The position numbers were made by a program, and so were the translations under genes. A DNA stretch of 64,000 nt from JAAXGX01 sp965221595 (GTDB taxonomy: Bacteria; Acidobacteriota; Vicinamibacteria; Vicinamibacterales; UBA8438): positions 558,001 to 622,000 of the forward strand of contig OZ244900.1 of NCBI GenBank assembly GCA_965221595.1. Direction: 5' to 3'. Positions 1-12,325 of the stretch are shown here, piece by piece (the first letter of the stretch is position 1; every line of letters begins with the position of its first letter). Under the pieces are notes generated by a model. It ran no database searches and was not told where the DNA came from. It was given only the letters and a program-made list of their open reading frames with translations.

Positions 1-1
1 G

Positions 2-1165
2 CTGCGGATGGCCGCCGCCGTGTTGTCGGCGGCGGTCGTCGCGACGCTGGCGGCCTGGCTGGCGGGGCTCGCGCCCGGGGCCGTGCCGACCGTGCTGATC
101 CTCCTCAACTTCCTGGCGGGCGGTTTCCTCCGCGGAACCGTCAGCGGCGTGCTGCACGGCGCCGCCGAGCCGGCGCGCGAACTCGCCGTCCTGGGGGCCA
201 TCGTCGCCCGCGTGCGCGAGGAATCTTTCGCGGCCGATCGGCTCCGGGAGCTCGCCGGTGACCTCGGTGCAACGGGCGACCCGCTGCGCAGCGTGCGGCA
301 GCTGCGCAGGTCGATAGCGATGCACGACTGGCAGCACAACCTCCTCTTCGCACCGATCGCCGCCTGCCTCCTCTGGGGACTGCACTGCGCGGCCGCCGTC
401 GAGGCGTGGCGCCGGCGTCACGGGCAGGCTGTGACGGCGTGGCTGCGAATCGCCGGCGAGACGGAAGCACTCGCAGCGCTCGCGACCTACCACTTCGGGC
501 GGCCCGACCAGCCATTTCCGGAGCTGGCGGCGGGCGAGACCCCGGTCTGCGAGGGCGAGCAGTTGGCGCACCCGCTGCTGCCGGCGGGGGCGGTGGCCAA
601 CGACGTGGTGCTCGGAACCGAGCCGCAACTGCTGGTCGTCAGCGGCTCGAACATGGCCGGGAAGACGACACTGCTGCGCACGGTCGGCGTCAATGCGGTG
701 CTGGCGCTGGCCGGTGCGCCGGTGCGGGCACGCCGCTTGCGGCTCACCCCCCTGGCGATCGGCGGGACGCTGCGGGTGCAGGACTCCCTGCTGGACGGGC
801 GGTCGCGGTTCCAGGCCGAGATCACCCGCCTGCGGCGGCTCGTCGACACGGCCCGCGGCCCGCGGCCCTTGCTGTTCTTGCTGGACGAGCTGTTCCACGG
901 CACGAACTCGAGCGACCGGCTCGACGGCGCCCACGGGGTGTTGCGGCATCTGCTGGGGCTGCGCGCCATCGGCCTGATCACGACGCACGACCTGGCGCTG
1001 GCCGGCCTGGCCGACCGCCTGGCGCCGGCAGCGGCCAACGTGCACTTCGAGGATCAATTGGTCGCCGGGAGGATGACGTTCGACTACCGGCTGCGCCCCG
1101 GTCGCGCCACGGGCACCAACGCCCTGGCTCTGATGGCCGCGGTCGGTCTCGACGTCTCGGGCTGA
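2..1165 (+). CDS. MutS-family ATPase with membrane segments, C-terminal part (cut by window edge)
   Basis: The reading frame is open to the window edge. It carries a MutS-type ABC ATPase domain: Walker A SGSNMAGKTT near residue 210, Walker B with LFLLDELFHGT, and the distal TTHDLAL histidine motif. Ahead of the ATPase lie two hydrophobic stretches, around residues 1-20 and 24-45 of the visible part. This matches the roughly 600-residue membrane-associated MutS-related family rather than MutS1 or MutS2, so about 200 N-terminal residues are probably missing. Related proteins lack the mismatch-reading domain and their role is unknown. The next gene starts 7 bases after the stop, so the two are probably co-transcribed. 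Confidence 0.85.
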   Translation: MRMAAAVLSAAVVATLAAWLAGLAPGAVPTVLILLNFLAGGFLRGTVSGVLHGAAEPARELAVLGAIVARVREESFAADRLRELAGDLGATGDPLRSVRQLRRSIAMHDWQHNLLFAPIAACLLWGLHCAAAVEAWRRRHGQAVTAWLRIAGETEALAALATYHFGRPDQPFPELAAGETPVCEGEQLAHPLLPAGAVANDVVLGTEPQLLVVSGSNMAGKTTLLRTVGVNAVLALAGAPVRARRLRLTPLAIGGTLRVQDSLLDGRSRFQAEITRLRRLVDTARGPRPLLFLLDELFHGTNSSDRLDGAHGVLRHLLGLRAIGLITTHDLALAGLADRLAPAAANVHFEDQLVAGRMTFDYRLRPGRATGTNALALMAAVGLDVSG

Positions 1166-1172
1166 GCAACGC

Positions 1173-4100
1173 ATGGCGACGGGGCAACCGGGTCCGGTCG
1201 CGATGGATTCGATTGCATCGGATTCGATTGCATCGGATTCGATTGCGCCGCCCTGTTGCGTTTCTCTCGACCTCGAAGTCGGCAGGGACCGCGGCCGCAT
1301 TCGTGCCCTGGGCGCGGTGCGCCCGGATGACGGACGCAGACTTGTGCACGAGGGCCGTGGTCTGGCGGCCGCGCTGGCGGGGCTCGACGATCTCGCCGAC
1401 GGCGCGTCCTTCGTGCTGGGGCACAACCTCATTGCCTTCGACCTGCCCCACCTGCGGGCGGCGAAGCCGGACCTCCGGCTGCTGGCGCTGCCCGTCGTGG
1501 ATACGCTGCGGCTCAGCCCGCTCGCCTTCCCGCGCAACCCCTATCACCACCTCGTCAAGCACTACCAGGACGGCGGCCTCAGGCGCGGCCGGGTGAACGA
1601 TCCCGAGCTCGATGCCCGCCTGGCGCTGGAGCTTTTCGGCGACGAGCGCGCCACGTTGGCGCAGGCCCCGCCGGACCTGCTTGCCGCGTGGCACCGGTTG
1701 TGCACTCCCGAGCCCACGGGCGTGGACCGGGCTCTGGACGGAATTTTCGTCGCGCTGCGGCAGGCGGGTCGTCCATCGCGGGCCGCGACCGCGGCGGCGG
1801 TCGGACGACTGCTGGAGAACACCGCCTGCACGACCCAGGCGCGCCGCGTCGCGGCGGACGCGGCCGAGCTCGGCTGGGCGCTGGCCTACGCCCTGGCGTG
1901 GCTCTCCGTGGCGGGCGGCAATTCGGTGTTGCCGCCGTGGGTGCGCCACCAGTTCCCGGAAGCCGGCCGGCTCGTGCGCCGCCTCCGGGACGCCGCCTGC
2001 ACCGATCCCGCCTGCGACTGGTGCCGCAAACGCCACGACGCGGGCAGGGAATTGAAGCGCTGGTTCGGCTTCGACGGCTTCCGGCCCGCGCCGGCGGACG
2101 ACGACGGCAGGTCCCTGCAGCAGGCCATCGTCGAGGAAGTGATGGCCGGTCGGAGCGTCCTCGGGATCCTGCCTACCGGCGCGGGCAAGTCGCTCTGCTA
2201 CCAGGTCCCCGCGCTGTCGCGCTACGACAAGACCGGTGCCCTGACGGTCGTCATATCGCCCCTCGTGGCCCTGATGGCGGACCAGGTGGCTGGACTGGAA
2301 GCGCGCGGCATCGCCTGCTGCGTGACGGTCAACGGGCTGCTGTCGATGCCGGAGCGCGCCGACGCCCTGGACCGGGTGCGGCTGGGCGACGCCGGCATCC
2401 TGCTGATAGCGCCGGAACAACTGCGCTCCCGTGCCCTGCGGCGGGCGCTGGACCAGCGCGAGATCGGTACCTGGGTGCTGGACGAGGCGCACTGCCTGTC
2501 GCGCTGGGGACACGACTTCCGGCCCGACTACCGCTACGTGGGGCGGTTCATCCGCGAGAAGGCGGGGAAGGGGCCCGTGCCGCCGGTCCTGTGCCTGACC
2601 GCGACCGCCAAGCCCGACGTCGTCGGAGATATCGCTCGGCACTTTCGGGAGAAGCTCGCCATCGAACTGACCGTGTTCAACGGTGGGGCCGAGCGCGACA
2701 ACCTCGAGTTCGAGGTCATCCCGACCACGGGCGGGGACAAGTTCCCGGCCATCCTGCAGGTCCTGACGTCCCATCTGCCGCCCGCCGCGTCGGGCGGTTC
2801 CATCGTCTACTGCGCGACACGCCGGCAGAGCGAGGAGATCGCGCAGTACCTGCAGGTGAAGGAGGTGGCCGCGGACCGTTTCCACGCGGGCCTGCCCCCC
2901 GAGACGAAGAAGGACGTGCAGCGACGCTTCGTGGCCGGCGAGCTGCGCGCCATCGCGGCCACCAACGCCTTCGGCATGGGGATTGACAAGCCGGACGTGC
3001 GCCTGGTCATCCATGCCGACATACCGGGTTCCCTGGAGAACTACCTGCAGGAAGCCGGCCGCGCCGGCCGCGATCGCAACCCGGCGCGCTGCGTGTTGCT
3101 CTATGCCCCCAGCGACGTCGAGCGGCAGTTCGGCCTGTCGGCGCGCTCGCGGCTCACCCGCGGGGAGATCCACGGCATCCTGCGGGCCCTGCGCAACCTC
3201 GACCGCAGGAAGCGCTTCGACGGCGACGTGGTGGCGACCGCGGGCGAGATCCTCGGCGAGGACGAGGAGCAGGCGTTCGAACGCGACTCGGCGACCGACG
3301 ACACCCGCGTGCGCACCGCGCTCGCCTGGCTGGAGGAATCGGAACTGCTCACCCGCGAAGAGAACGTCGTCCACGTGTTCCCGTCGTCGCTGCGGGTGGC
3401 GTCGGTCGCCGAGGCTGAAGGGAGGCTCGCCGGGGCCCGGATCACGGACGCGTATCGCCGGCAGTTGCTGCGCATCGCCGAAGCGCTGATCGGTGCGAAA
3501 CCCGACGAGGGAGTCAGCACGGACGAGCTGATGGACGTCTCGGGCCTCAGCCCGGAAGGCGTGCGCGCCGCCCTCTACGACCTGGAGCGGTTCGGGATCG
3601 CCAGCAACGACACGGCGCTCACGGCGTTCGTCCACACCGGCGTCAACCGCTCGTCACGCAAGCGGCTGGCCGCGGCGGTCGCGCTGGAGACCGCTCTCAT
3701 CGCCCACCTGCGGGAGGCCGCGCCCGACCTCGGCAAGGGCGAGAGTGCGTTCCTCCATCTGCGCGTGGCTGCGCAGAAGCTACGGGACCAGGGTCTGGTC
3801 GATCCATTGCCGGAACGGCTGTTCCGCATCGTGCGCGGCATCGCCTGGGACGGTCGCGGAGCGGGCGACGCCGCCGCGGGCAGCCTCGCGGTCCGCAAGC
3901 GGGACGCGGAAACCGCCTGGATCACGCTGCAGCGCGAGTGGGGCGCGCTGGAAGAGACCGCCGGCCTGCGCCGCGCGGCGGCCCGCCGCCTGCTCGACCA
4001 TCTGCGCGGCTGCCTGCCGCCCGCCAGCCGCGGCACCGACCTGCTGGCCGAGACCACGCTGGGGAAGCTGCTGCAGGCGATTGAGTCCGATTTCGTGTTG

Positions 4101-6344
4101 AAGAGTCGGGTCCGCGACCCGGCCCGGCTGTTGGACCGGGCGCTGCTCTGGCTGCACGAACAGGAAGTGATCCGCCTCAACAAGGGGCTGGCCGTGTTCC
4201 GCCCGGCGATGACGGTTCGGATGGCGCGGCGGGAACGACGCGGTTTCTCCCGGGCGGACTTCGCGCCCCTCGCGCTGCACTACAAGGGTCAGGTGCTGCA
4301 GATCCACGTCATGGCCGAGTTCGCCAAGCGCGGGCTGGACGCCATGAGCGAGGCGCTGCGGCTGGCGATGGACTACTTCGCGCTCGGGGAGGAGGCGTTT
4401 CTCGCCCGCTGGCTGCCGGGTCGGGACCGGGAGATCGGCCGGCAGACGACGCCCGCGTCCTGGCGGGCCATCGTCGAGAGCCTCAAGAACCCGGTCCAGC
4501 AGCGCATCGTGGCCGACGAGCGGGACCAGACGAACGTGCTGGTGCTCGCAGGCCCCGGTGCGGGCAAGACGCGCGTGCTGGTGCACCGCATCGCCTGGCT
4601 GGTTCGCGTCAGGCGGGAAGACGCCCGCGGCATCCTGGCGCTGGCCTACAACCGCCACGCGGCCGTCGACATCCGCCGCCGGCTGGCGGCGTTGATCGGT
4701 GACGACGCCCGCGGCGTGACGGTGCTCACCTGCCACGCATTCGCCATGCGCCTGGCGGGCGAGAGCTTCACCGGCCGTGCGGAGCGACCGGACGACGACG
4801 CGTTCCGGGACGTGCTGCGCCGCGCCGTGGCCCTGCTCCGCGGCGAGGCGCTCTCGCCGGACGAAGCGGACGAACGCCGCGCCCGCCTGCTCGCGGGCTT
4901 CCGGTGGATTCTCGTCGACGAGTACCAGGATGTCGGCCGCGAGCAGTACGCGCTGATCGCGGCCCTTGCCGGCCGGACGCTGGAGGACGACGCGGCCAAA
5001 CTCACCCTGTTCGCGGTGGGCGACGATGACCAGAACATCTACGCCTTCCGCGGCGCGTCGGTGGAGTTCATCCGGCGCTTCGAGGCCGACTACGGGCCCA
5101 AACCCACCTATCTGACCGCCAACTACCGCTCGACGGCCCACATCGTGGCGGCGGCCAACGCGGTGATCGAGCCCGCGCAGGAACGCCTGAAGGTCCGGCA
5201 TCCCATCCAGGTCGACCGCGCTCGCGAGCGGGACCCGCCGGGCGGACCGTGGACCGAGCTGGACCCGGTCGCGCGCGGGAGAGTGCAGGTCCTCCCAGCG
5301 GGCGGCGATCCGCTGCAGCAGGCGGGCGCCGTCGTCGCAGAGCTGCAACGCCTCTCCGCGCTCACGCAGGACTGGGACTGGGCGCGGTGCGCCGTGATCG
5401 CACGCGAGTGGGCCTATCTGGTTCCCATGCGCGCATTCTGCGCGGCATGCGACGTCCCGGCCCACATGGCGAACGAGGACGACCCGGGCTTCTGGCACCT
5501 GCGGGAGACTCGGGCGTTCGTCGACTGGCTGCGCCGGCACGAACCGCGGCTGGTCGACGGCGCGTCCCTGCGCGCCTGGGCGAACGCGCGGCCTGCCGAT
5601 CGTTGGCACGACCTGCTGCGGCAGGCCGTGGAGGAACACACGCTGGAAGCCGGCGGCGGAGAGACGCCGGTGGAGCACTTCATCGAGTGGCTGGCGGAGT
5701 GGGGCCGCGACATCCGCCGCCGCCAGCGGGAGCTGCTGCTGCTCACGGCCCACCGCGCCAAGGGGCTGGAGTTCGACCACGTGGTGGTGCTCGACGGCGG
5801 CTGGGACCGCACCGGCCGCAACGAGGATCCCGATGCGTCGCGCCGGCTGTACTACGTGGCCATGACCCGGGCGCGGCAGACGCTCACGCTGGCGCGCCTC
5901 GACGGCCGCCCGGGCTTCCAGGACGTCCTGCTCGACCACGCCGCCGCGATTCGACGCGAAGCCGCCGAGCTGCCGCCGTGTCCGGCGGCAGCAAAGTACC
6001 ACCACATCCGGCCGACTCTGCAGGACGTCGATCTGGGGTTTGCCGGGCGCCGCCCGCCCGGCCATCCGCTGCACGTCGCCATTGCCGCGCTGTCGATCGG
6101 CGACCCGCTGGATGTGCGGGCGGAGCAGGACGGACGTTGGGTGTTGCGGGACAGGGACGGTTGTGCCGTGGGACGTCTCGCCAGGTCGTTCGCTCCGCCG
6201 CCCGGTACGCGCTGCCGGTCGGCGGCAGTGTACGCCGTCGCAGGCTGGAGCCGCGACGCGTCGGACCCCCGGTACCGCGACAGCGTGCTGTGCGACGCCT
6301 GGGAGGTGGTCGTGCCCGAACTCGTCTTCGAGCCCGAGCGTTGA
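1173..6344 (+). CDS. Exonuclease-RecQ-UvrD triple-domain helicase
   Basis: This 1723-residue protein joins three DNA-processing modules. Residues about 28-185 resemble a DEDD 3'-5' exonuclease: DLE at D33/E35, GHNLIAFDLPHL as Exo II, and a later NDPELDA as a possible Exo III. Three cysteines (C276, C281, C284) precede the RecQ core, which has Walker A ILPTGAGKS (K339), DEAH box at 437-440 and an AGRAGRD motif VI. A UvrD/PcrA core follows, with AGPGAGKT (K1132), VDEYQD near 1250 and a C-terminal LTAHRAKGLEFD motif. RecQ-UvrD fusions are known, but their pathway is poorly defined; replication-fork or break repair is inferred. The start is uncertain: ATG 1173 and ATG 1203 are both possible and neither has a clear ribosome site. 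Confidence 0.88.
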   Translation: MATGQPGPVAMDSIASDSIASDSIAPPCCVSLDLEVGRDRGRIRALGAVRPDDGRRLVHEGRGLAAALAGLDDLADGASFVLGHNLIAFDLPHLRAAKPDLRLLALPVVDTLRLSPLAFPRNPYHHLVKHYQDGGLRRGRVNDPELDARLALELFGDERATLAQAPPDLLAAWHRLCTPEPTGVDRALDGIFVALRQAGRPSRAATAAAVGRLLENTACTTQARRVAADAAELGWALAYALAWLSVAGGNSVLPPWVRHQFPEAGRLVRRLRDAACTDPACDWCRKRHDAGRELKRWFGFDGFRPAPADDDGRSLQQAIVEEVMAGRSVLGILPTGAGKSLCYQVPALSRYDKTGALTVVISPLVALMADQVAGLEARGIACCVTVNGLLSMPERADALDRVRLGDAGILLIAPEQLRSRALRRALDQREIGTWVLDEAHCLSRWGHDFRPDYRYVGRFIREKAGKGPVPPVLCLTATAKPDVVGDIARHFREKLAIELTVFNGGAERDNLEFEVIPTTGGDKFPAILQVLTSHLPPAASGGSIVYCATRRQSEEIAQYLQVKEVAADRFHAGLPPETKKDVQRRFVAGELRAIAATNAFGMGIDKPDVRLVIHADIPGSLENYLQEAGRAGRDRNPARCVLLYAPSDVERQFGLSARSRLTRGEIHGILRALRNLDRRKRFDGDVVATAGEILGEDEEQAFERDSATDDTRVRTALAWLEESELLTREENVVHVFPSSLRVASVAEAEGRLAGARITDAYRRQLLRIAEALIGAKPDEGVSTDELMDVSGLSPEGVRAALYDLERFGIASNDTALTAFVHTGVNRSSRKRLAAAVALETALIAHLREAAPDLGKGESAFLHLRVAAQKLRDQGLVDPLPERLFRIVRGIAWDGRGAGDAAAGSLAVRKRDAETAWITLQREWGALEETAGLRRAAARRLLDHLRGCLPPASRGTDLLAETTLGKLLQAIESDFVLKSRVRDPARLLDRALLWLHEQEVIRLNKGLAVFRPAMTVRMARRERRGFSRADFAPLALHYKGQVLQIHVMAEFAKRGLDAMSEALRLAMDYFALGEEAFLARWLPGRDREIGRQTTPASWRAIVESLKNPVQQRIVADERDQTNVLVLAGPGAGKTRVLVHRIAWLVRVRREDARGILALAYNRHAAVDIRRRLAALIGDDARGVTVLTCHAFAMRLAGESFTGRAERPDDDAFRDVLRRAVALLRGEALSPDEADERRARLLAGFRWILVDEYQDVGREQYALIAALAGRTLEDDAAKLTLFAVGDDDQNIYAFRGASVEFIRRFEADYGPKPTYLTANYRSTAHIVAAANAVIEPAQERLKVRHPIQVDRARERDPPGGPWTELDPVARGRVQVLPAGGDPLQQAGAVVAELQRLSALTQDWDWARCAVIAREWAYLVPMRAFCAACDVPAHMANEDDPGFWHLRETRAFVDWLRRHEPRLVDGASLRAWANARPADRWHDLLRQAVEEHTLEAGGGETPVEHFIEWLAEWGRDIRRRQRELLLLTAHRAKGLEFDHVVVLDGGWDRTGRNEDPDASRRLYYVAMTRARQTLTLARLDGRPGFQDVLLDHAAAIRREAAELPPCPAAAKYHHIRPTLQDVDLGFAGRRPPGHPLHVAIAALSIGDPLDVRAEQDGRWVLRDRDGCAVGRLARSFAPPPGTRCRSAAVYAVAGWSRDASDPRYRDSVLCDAWEVVVPELVFEPER
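1206..1250 (+). repeat. Three tandem copies of a 15-bp repeat inside the helicase N-terminus
   Basis: The unit GATTCGATTGCATCG occurs twice exactly and a third time with two mismatches. It encodes the pentapeptide DSIAS repeated in frame. Because the unit is a multiple of three, copy-number change would lengthen or shorten the protein without a frameshift. The repeat lies between two candidate start codons (1173 and 1203) and the exonuclease domain. Confidence 0.9.
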
Positions 6345-6425
6345 CGCAGGTGCAACGAATCACCGCGGGCGAGGCTGGTCTCGCGGTTGCGATACTGCCT
6401 CATCGGCAGCCCGGGCCATGACTGC

Positions 6426-6854
6426 CTACGGGGCGGCGGGGTCGAGCCTCAGGAACGCGCGCGGCGGGAAACCGCTGAGGATTCGTACGATCAGCGGCAG
6501 GCGGTACTCTCTCAAGATGCGCGAACGCTCTTCGCCACTGACCGGCACGGCGCGGAAAGCGGTCTGCCTGCCCTGCGCGGTTACGCGGACGTCCGGATTC
6601 TCGACCACCCGGCGATACCAGGCCCGGGGCCAGTGGTTGGCGGCCACGTACGTACGGCCTGCGCTCTCCACCCCTGCTACGACGACGCTCTGGTCTTCAC
6701 CCTCGACCGTCGTCGTGATCGTGAGCCAGTTTTCGCCCGCCTGAACGCCGCGCCGAGCGTGGCGGCGGCCCATGATTCCTACCAGCGACTCGACCGCGAC
6801 GACGAGCGCCAGGTAGGCGACTGCGATGATGCCCAGGACAGTGAGGGCTCTCAT
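6426..6854 (-). CDS. Small membrane-anchored DUF385/deazaflavin-type nitroreductase-like protein
   Basis: The 142-residue protein begins with one hydrophobic segment (residues 4-25), followed by a small beta-rich domain. Stretches such as GENWLTITTT and the WYRRVVENPDVRV block resemble the DUF385 split-barrel fold (F420- or flavin-binding nitroreductase/quinone reductase family). Binding of a deazaflavin is family inference and not shown here. It begins 12 bases after the RND transporter stop and is the last gene of a three-gene minus-strand operon. It converges on the helicase gene. Confidence 0.55.
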   Translation of the reverse strand: MRALTVLGIIAVAYLALVVAVESLVGIMGRRHARRGVQAGENWLTITTTVEGEDQSVVVAGVESAGRTYVAANHWPRAWYRRVVENPDVRVTAQGRQTAFRAVPVSGEERSRILREYRLPLIVRILSGFPPRAFLRLDPAAP

Positions 6855-6866
6855 GACGACCCGCGT

Positions 6867-10058
<3,192 letters not shown>

Positions 10059-10085
10059 GATGCGCCTGCCTTTACGGTGTGCCGG

Positions 10086-11354
10086 TCATGGACCCCCGGT
10101 GCCCGCCTGACCGGCCGTACTGCCGATGCGATAGAGATGGGTGGCCGTGCGCAGGAAGAACGAGCCGTCCGCGACGGCCATCGAGGCGAGCGTCAATCCG
10201 TCGAGCTGGTTGCTCGCCAGCTCGGCGTACGTCGTCCCGGGCGCGAGCACGGTCGTCCTGCCTTCCTCGTTCTGGACGTAGATCCGTCCGTCCGCGAAGA
10301 CCGGCGAGGCGGAGTAGTTGCCGCCGATCCGCTCCTGCCAGTGGACTTCCCCGCTCGCGGCGTCCAGGCACGTCATCACGCCCAGGTCGCTCACCATGTA
10401 CAGCTCCCGGCCGACGAGCAGCGGCGAGGGCGTGTGCGGCGCGCCGCGGCGGTGGCGCCAGGCGACGTGCGTCGCGGTGACGTCGCCCGACCCGTCGGCG
10501 CGCACTGCCAGCATGGTCGGCGACTGGAAGCCGGTGGCGATGTAGACGAGGCCGTGGCCGTAGACCGGCCGCGGCACGTTCGAGAAGCCGCGCCCGTAGC
10601 GCACGCGCCAGATCTCGTCGCCCGTGTCCGGGTCGTACGCCGACGTGCGGAAGGCGCCGACGCTGACGATCTGATCCTCGCCCCCGACGCGGATGGCGAG
10701 CGGTGTGGAGTAGGCCTGCGACACCGGCTGATCGCGCTCCACCTGCCAGCGCACTGCGCCGGTCTCGGTGTCGAGGGCAACGGTGTACGCCACGTCGTAG
10801 CCGTCGCAGCTCAGGATGAGCAGATCTGCATGGACGATGGGCGATCCGCCGTTGCCGTGCTGCGTGACGCAGGTGAACTGCACCGTCCAGAGCAGCTCGC
10901 CGTCCGTCGTCAGGGCCGCGGTGCCGTACGTGCCGAAGTGGGCGTACACGCGGTCACCGTCCACGATGGCCGACGGCGAAGCCAGGCTGTTCTTGGCATT
11001 GGGGGCGGCGACGTCCGCGGTCCGGAACACCTCGACATCGAGCGCCGGCGCTCCTGATCCGGCGTCGAAGGCGAGCAGGCGCAGCGAACCACCGTCCGTG
11101 TCCGTCGCGGTGGTGATCCAGACCCGCCCGCCGGCCACCACCGGTGTCGACCAGCCCAGGCCCGGCACTGCGGTCTTCCACAGGACGTTGCGCGACTCGC
11201 TCCACTCGAGCGGCAGTCCCTGCTCGGTCGAGTGGCCCTGGCCGGAGGGGCCCCGGAACTCCGGCCAGTCGCCGGCGCCGGCCACGGTGCCCGCGACGAG
11301 CAGCCACGCCGCGGCAATCACTCCCAGGTGCGGCCCGCATCTGCCTGCCAGCAT
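10086..11354 (-). CDS. Exported PQQ-like beta-propeller protein
   Basis: The 422-residue product has a signal peptide and then repeated propeller blades with AxDxxTGxxxW-type motifs such as ALDTETGAVRW and YDPDTGDEIW. There is no haem motif and no dehydrogenase catalytic signature, so it resembles BamB-like or WD-type PQQ propellers more than a PQQ enzyme. It is a paralogue of the protein at 48967-50328: both have a WPxFRG opening and a C-terminal TATHLYRI / TASHLYRI block. I prefer ATG 11354 because a TACAAT box ends six bases upstream; GTG 11360 is the alternative. First gene of the operon with the RND pump. Confidence 0.75.
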   Translation of the reverse strand: MLAGRCGPHLGVIAAAWLLVAGTVAGAGDWPEFRGPSGQGHSTEQGLPLEWSESRNVLWKTAVPGLGWSTPVVAGGRVWITTATDTDGGSLRLLAFDAGSGAPALDVEVFRTADVAAPNAKNSLASPSAIVDGDRVYAHFGTYGTAALTTDGELLWTVQFTCVTQHGNGGSPIVHADLLILSCDGYDVAYTVALDTETGAVRWQVERDQPVSQAYSTPLAIRVGGEDQIVSVGAFRTSAYDPDTGDEIWRVRYGRGFSNVPRPVYGHGLVYIATGFQSPTMLAVRADGSGDVTATHVAWRHRRGAPHTPSPLLVGRELYMVSDLGVMTCLDAASGEVHWQERIGGNYSASPVFADGRIYVQNEEGRTTVLAPGTTYAELASNQLDGLTLASMAVADGSFFLRTATHLYRIGSTAGQAGTGGP

Positions 11355-11360
11355 GTCCAC

Positions 11361-11366
11361 ATTGTA
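11361..11366 (-). promoter_or_regulatory. Putative -10 box TACAAT for the PQQ-like gene
   Basis: On the minus strand TACAAT is followed by six bases and then ATG 11354, with no Shine-Dalgarno sequence. This is the spacing expected for a leaderless transcript. No good -35 is visible. Confidence 0.4.
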
Positions 11367-11390
11367 ACCCTGCGGCGCTTGCGCGGCCGG

Positions 11391-11396
11391 TATAAT
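11391..11396 (+). promoter_or_regulatory. Putative -10 box TATAAT for the matrixin gene
   Basis: A consensus TATAAT stands out in very GC-rich sequence, 64 bases before ATG 11461. No matching -35 is visible at 16-18 bases. Confidence 0.45.
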
Positions 11397-11460
11397 CAGC
11401 GCCTGCCGCCGCCGCCCGACGCACTGGTGCCGGCGGCGCCGTCAGGAGGGGAGCGAGCCG

Positions 11461-12177
11461 ATGTCTTCGCGCCGAGCGTGGCACCTGCGCGCTACGGGGG
11501 GCGACGGGCGGCGGAGACCGCGGCGGCGGTGCGGTCGATGCGCCGGCGCGGCCCTGCTGGCGGGTCTGTCGTTTGCGGCGTCTGCGGCGCCGGCTCGCGG
11601 CAGCACGGCAGATCTCGAGCGGCAGGTCGTCATTCTGGCGCCCGCGCTCGACGATGTGCGCCTCGCGGCCACCCGCGAGGCGCTGGCGTTCTGGAACCGG
11701 ACGCTGGCCGAGCTCGGCCTCGACACGCGGCTCACAGAGGCGTCACTCCTCACCCAGTCGCCGCTGACTCGCCCACTCGAGAACTACGCGCAGCGCCTGT
11801 GGCGGCAGGCCGGGCGCATCTCGGCCGGGGAGAACGGCCCCCGCGCACCGCGCGAGCTGCGGGGCATGGCGGGCGACATCGTCGTCCTGCTGTCGCAACA
11901 GCATCTGATGTCGTTCGCCTGGCCGGTGGACCGCACGGAACGCTACTTCGTGGCCATCGGCACGCGTTCGAACGATCCGGTCAAGAGCCCCGTGGCCGTG
12001 CACAACGTCGTGGCCCACGAGTTGGGACACGCACTCGGGCTGGTTCACAACAACCTGCCGGCCGCGCTGATGTGCAGTCCGTGCCGGTCGACGCTGATCG
12101 CAGCCTACCGGGACCGGTTCCTGCCGCTCACGCCGAACGATCGCGCCCGGCTGCGGGAACTCCATGCGCCCCGCTGA
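11461..12177 (+). CDS. Exported matrixin-type zinc metalloprotease
   Basis: The 238-residue protein has an arginine-rich N-terminus and a hydrophobic export segment (residues 27-43). It contains the long zinc-binding motif HELGHALGLVH, with predicted ligands H186, H190 and H196 and catalytic E187. That pattern defines the metzincin/matrixin group of endopeptidases. The substrate is unknown. The start is well supported by GGAGGGGAG a few bases upstream. A strong GC hairpin overlaps the stop codon and probably ends the transcript, so the gene looks monocistronic. Confidence 0.75.
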   Translation: MSSRRAWHLRATGGDGRRRPRRRCGRCAGAALLAGLSFAASAAPARGSTADLERQVVILAPALDDVRLAATREALAFWNRTLAELGLDTRLTEASLLTQSPLTRPLENYAQRLWRQAGRISAGENGPRAPRELRGMAGDIVVLLSQQHLMSFAWPVDRTERYFVAIGTRSNDPVKSPVAVHNVVAHELGHALGLVHNNLPAALMCSPCRSTLIAAYRDRFLPLTPNDRARLRELHAPR

Positions 12178-12186
12178 GCGGGGCGC
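12166..12186 (+). terminator. GC-rich hairpin overlapping the matrixin stop
   Basis: GCGCCCCG and CGGGGCGC pair perfectly around a five-base loop that contains the TGA stop. There is no T tract, so it is a stem-only terminator candidate or an mRNA-stabilising hairpin. Confidence 0.5.
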
Positions 12187-12325
12187 TGGTCCATAGTCGT
12201 GGCGGGCAGCGGGTTCGAGGCTGCCCCATTGCGTCGCCGGTCCCGAGCGGCGGAACCGGGACGCGCGCTGGCGGCCGGGATAGAATCTCTCGTCCGGCTT
12301 GACGGAATCCGGGGAGGTTGCAGCG

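Noticed and set aside
1206..1250. Possible CRISPR array
   Set aside because: The repeat is 15 bp, tandem and in frame with coding sequence; there are no spacers or cas genes.
978..3635. Minus-strand open frame of 885 codons across the helicase gene
   Set aside because: It lies on the opposite strand of a gene with clear helicase motifs, has the skewed composition of antisense frames in 70% G+C DNA, and shows no recognisable domain.
3780..6074. Minus-strand open frame of 764 codons across the UvrD part of the helicase
   Set aside because: Antisense shadow of the UvrD domain with no recognisable motif of its own.
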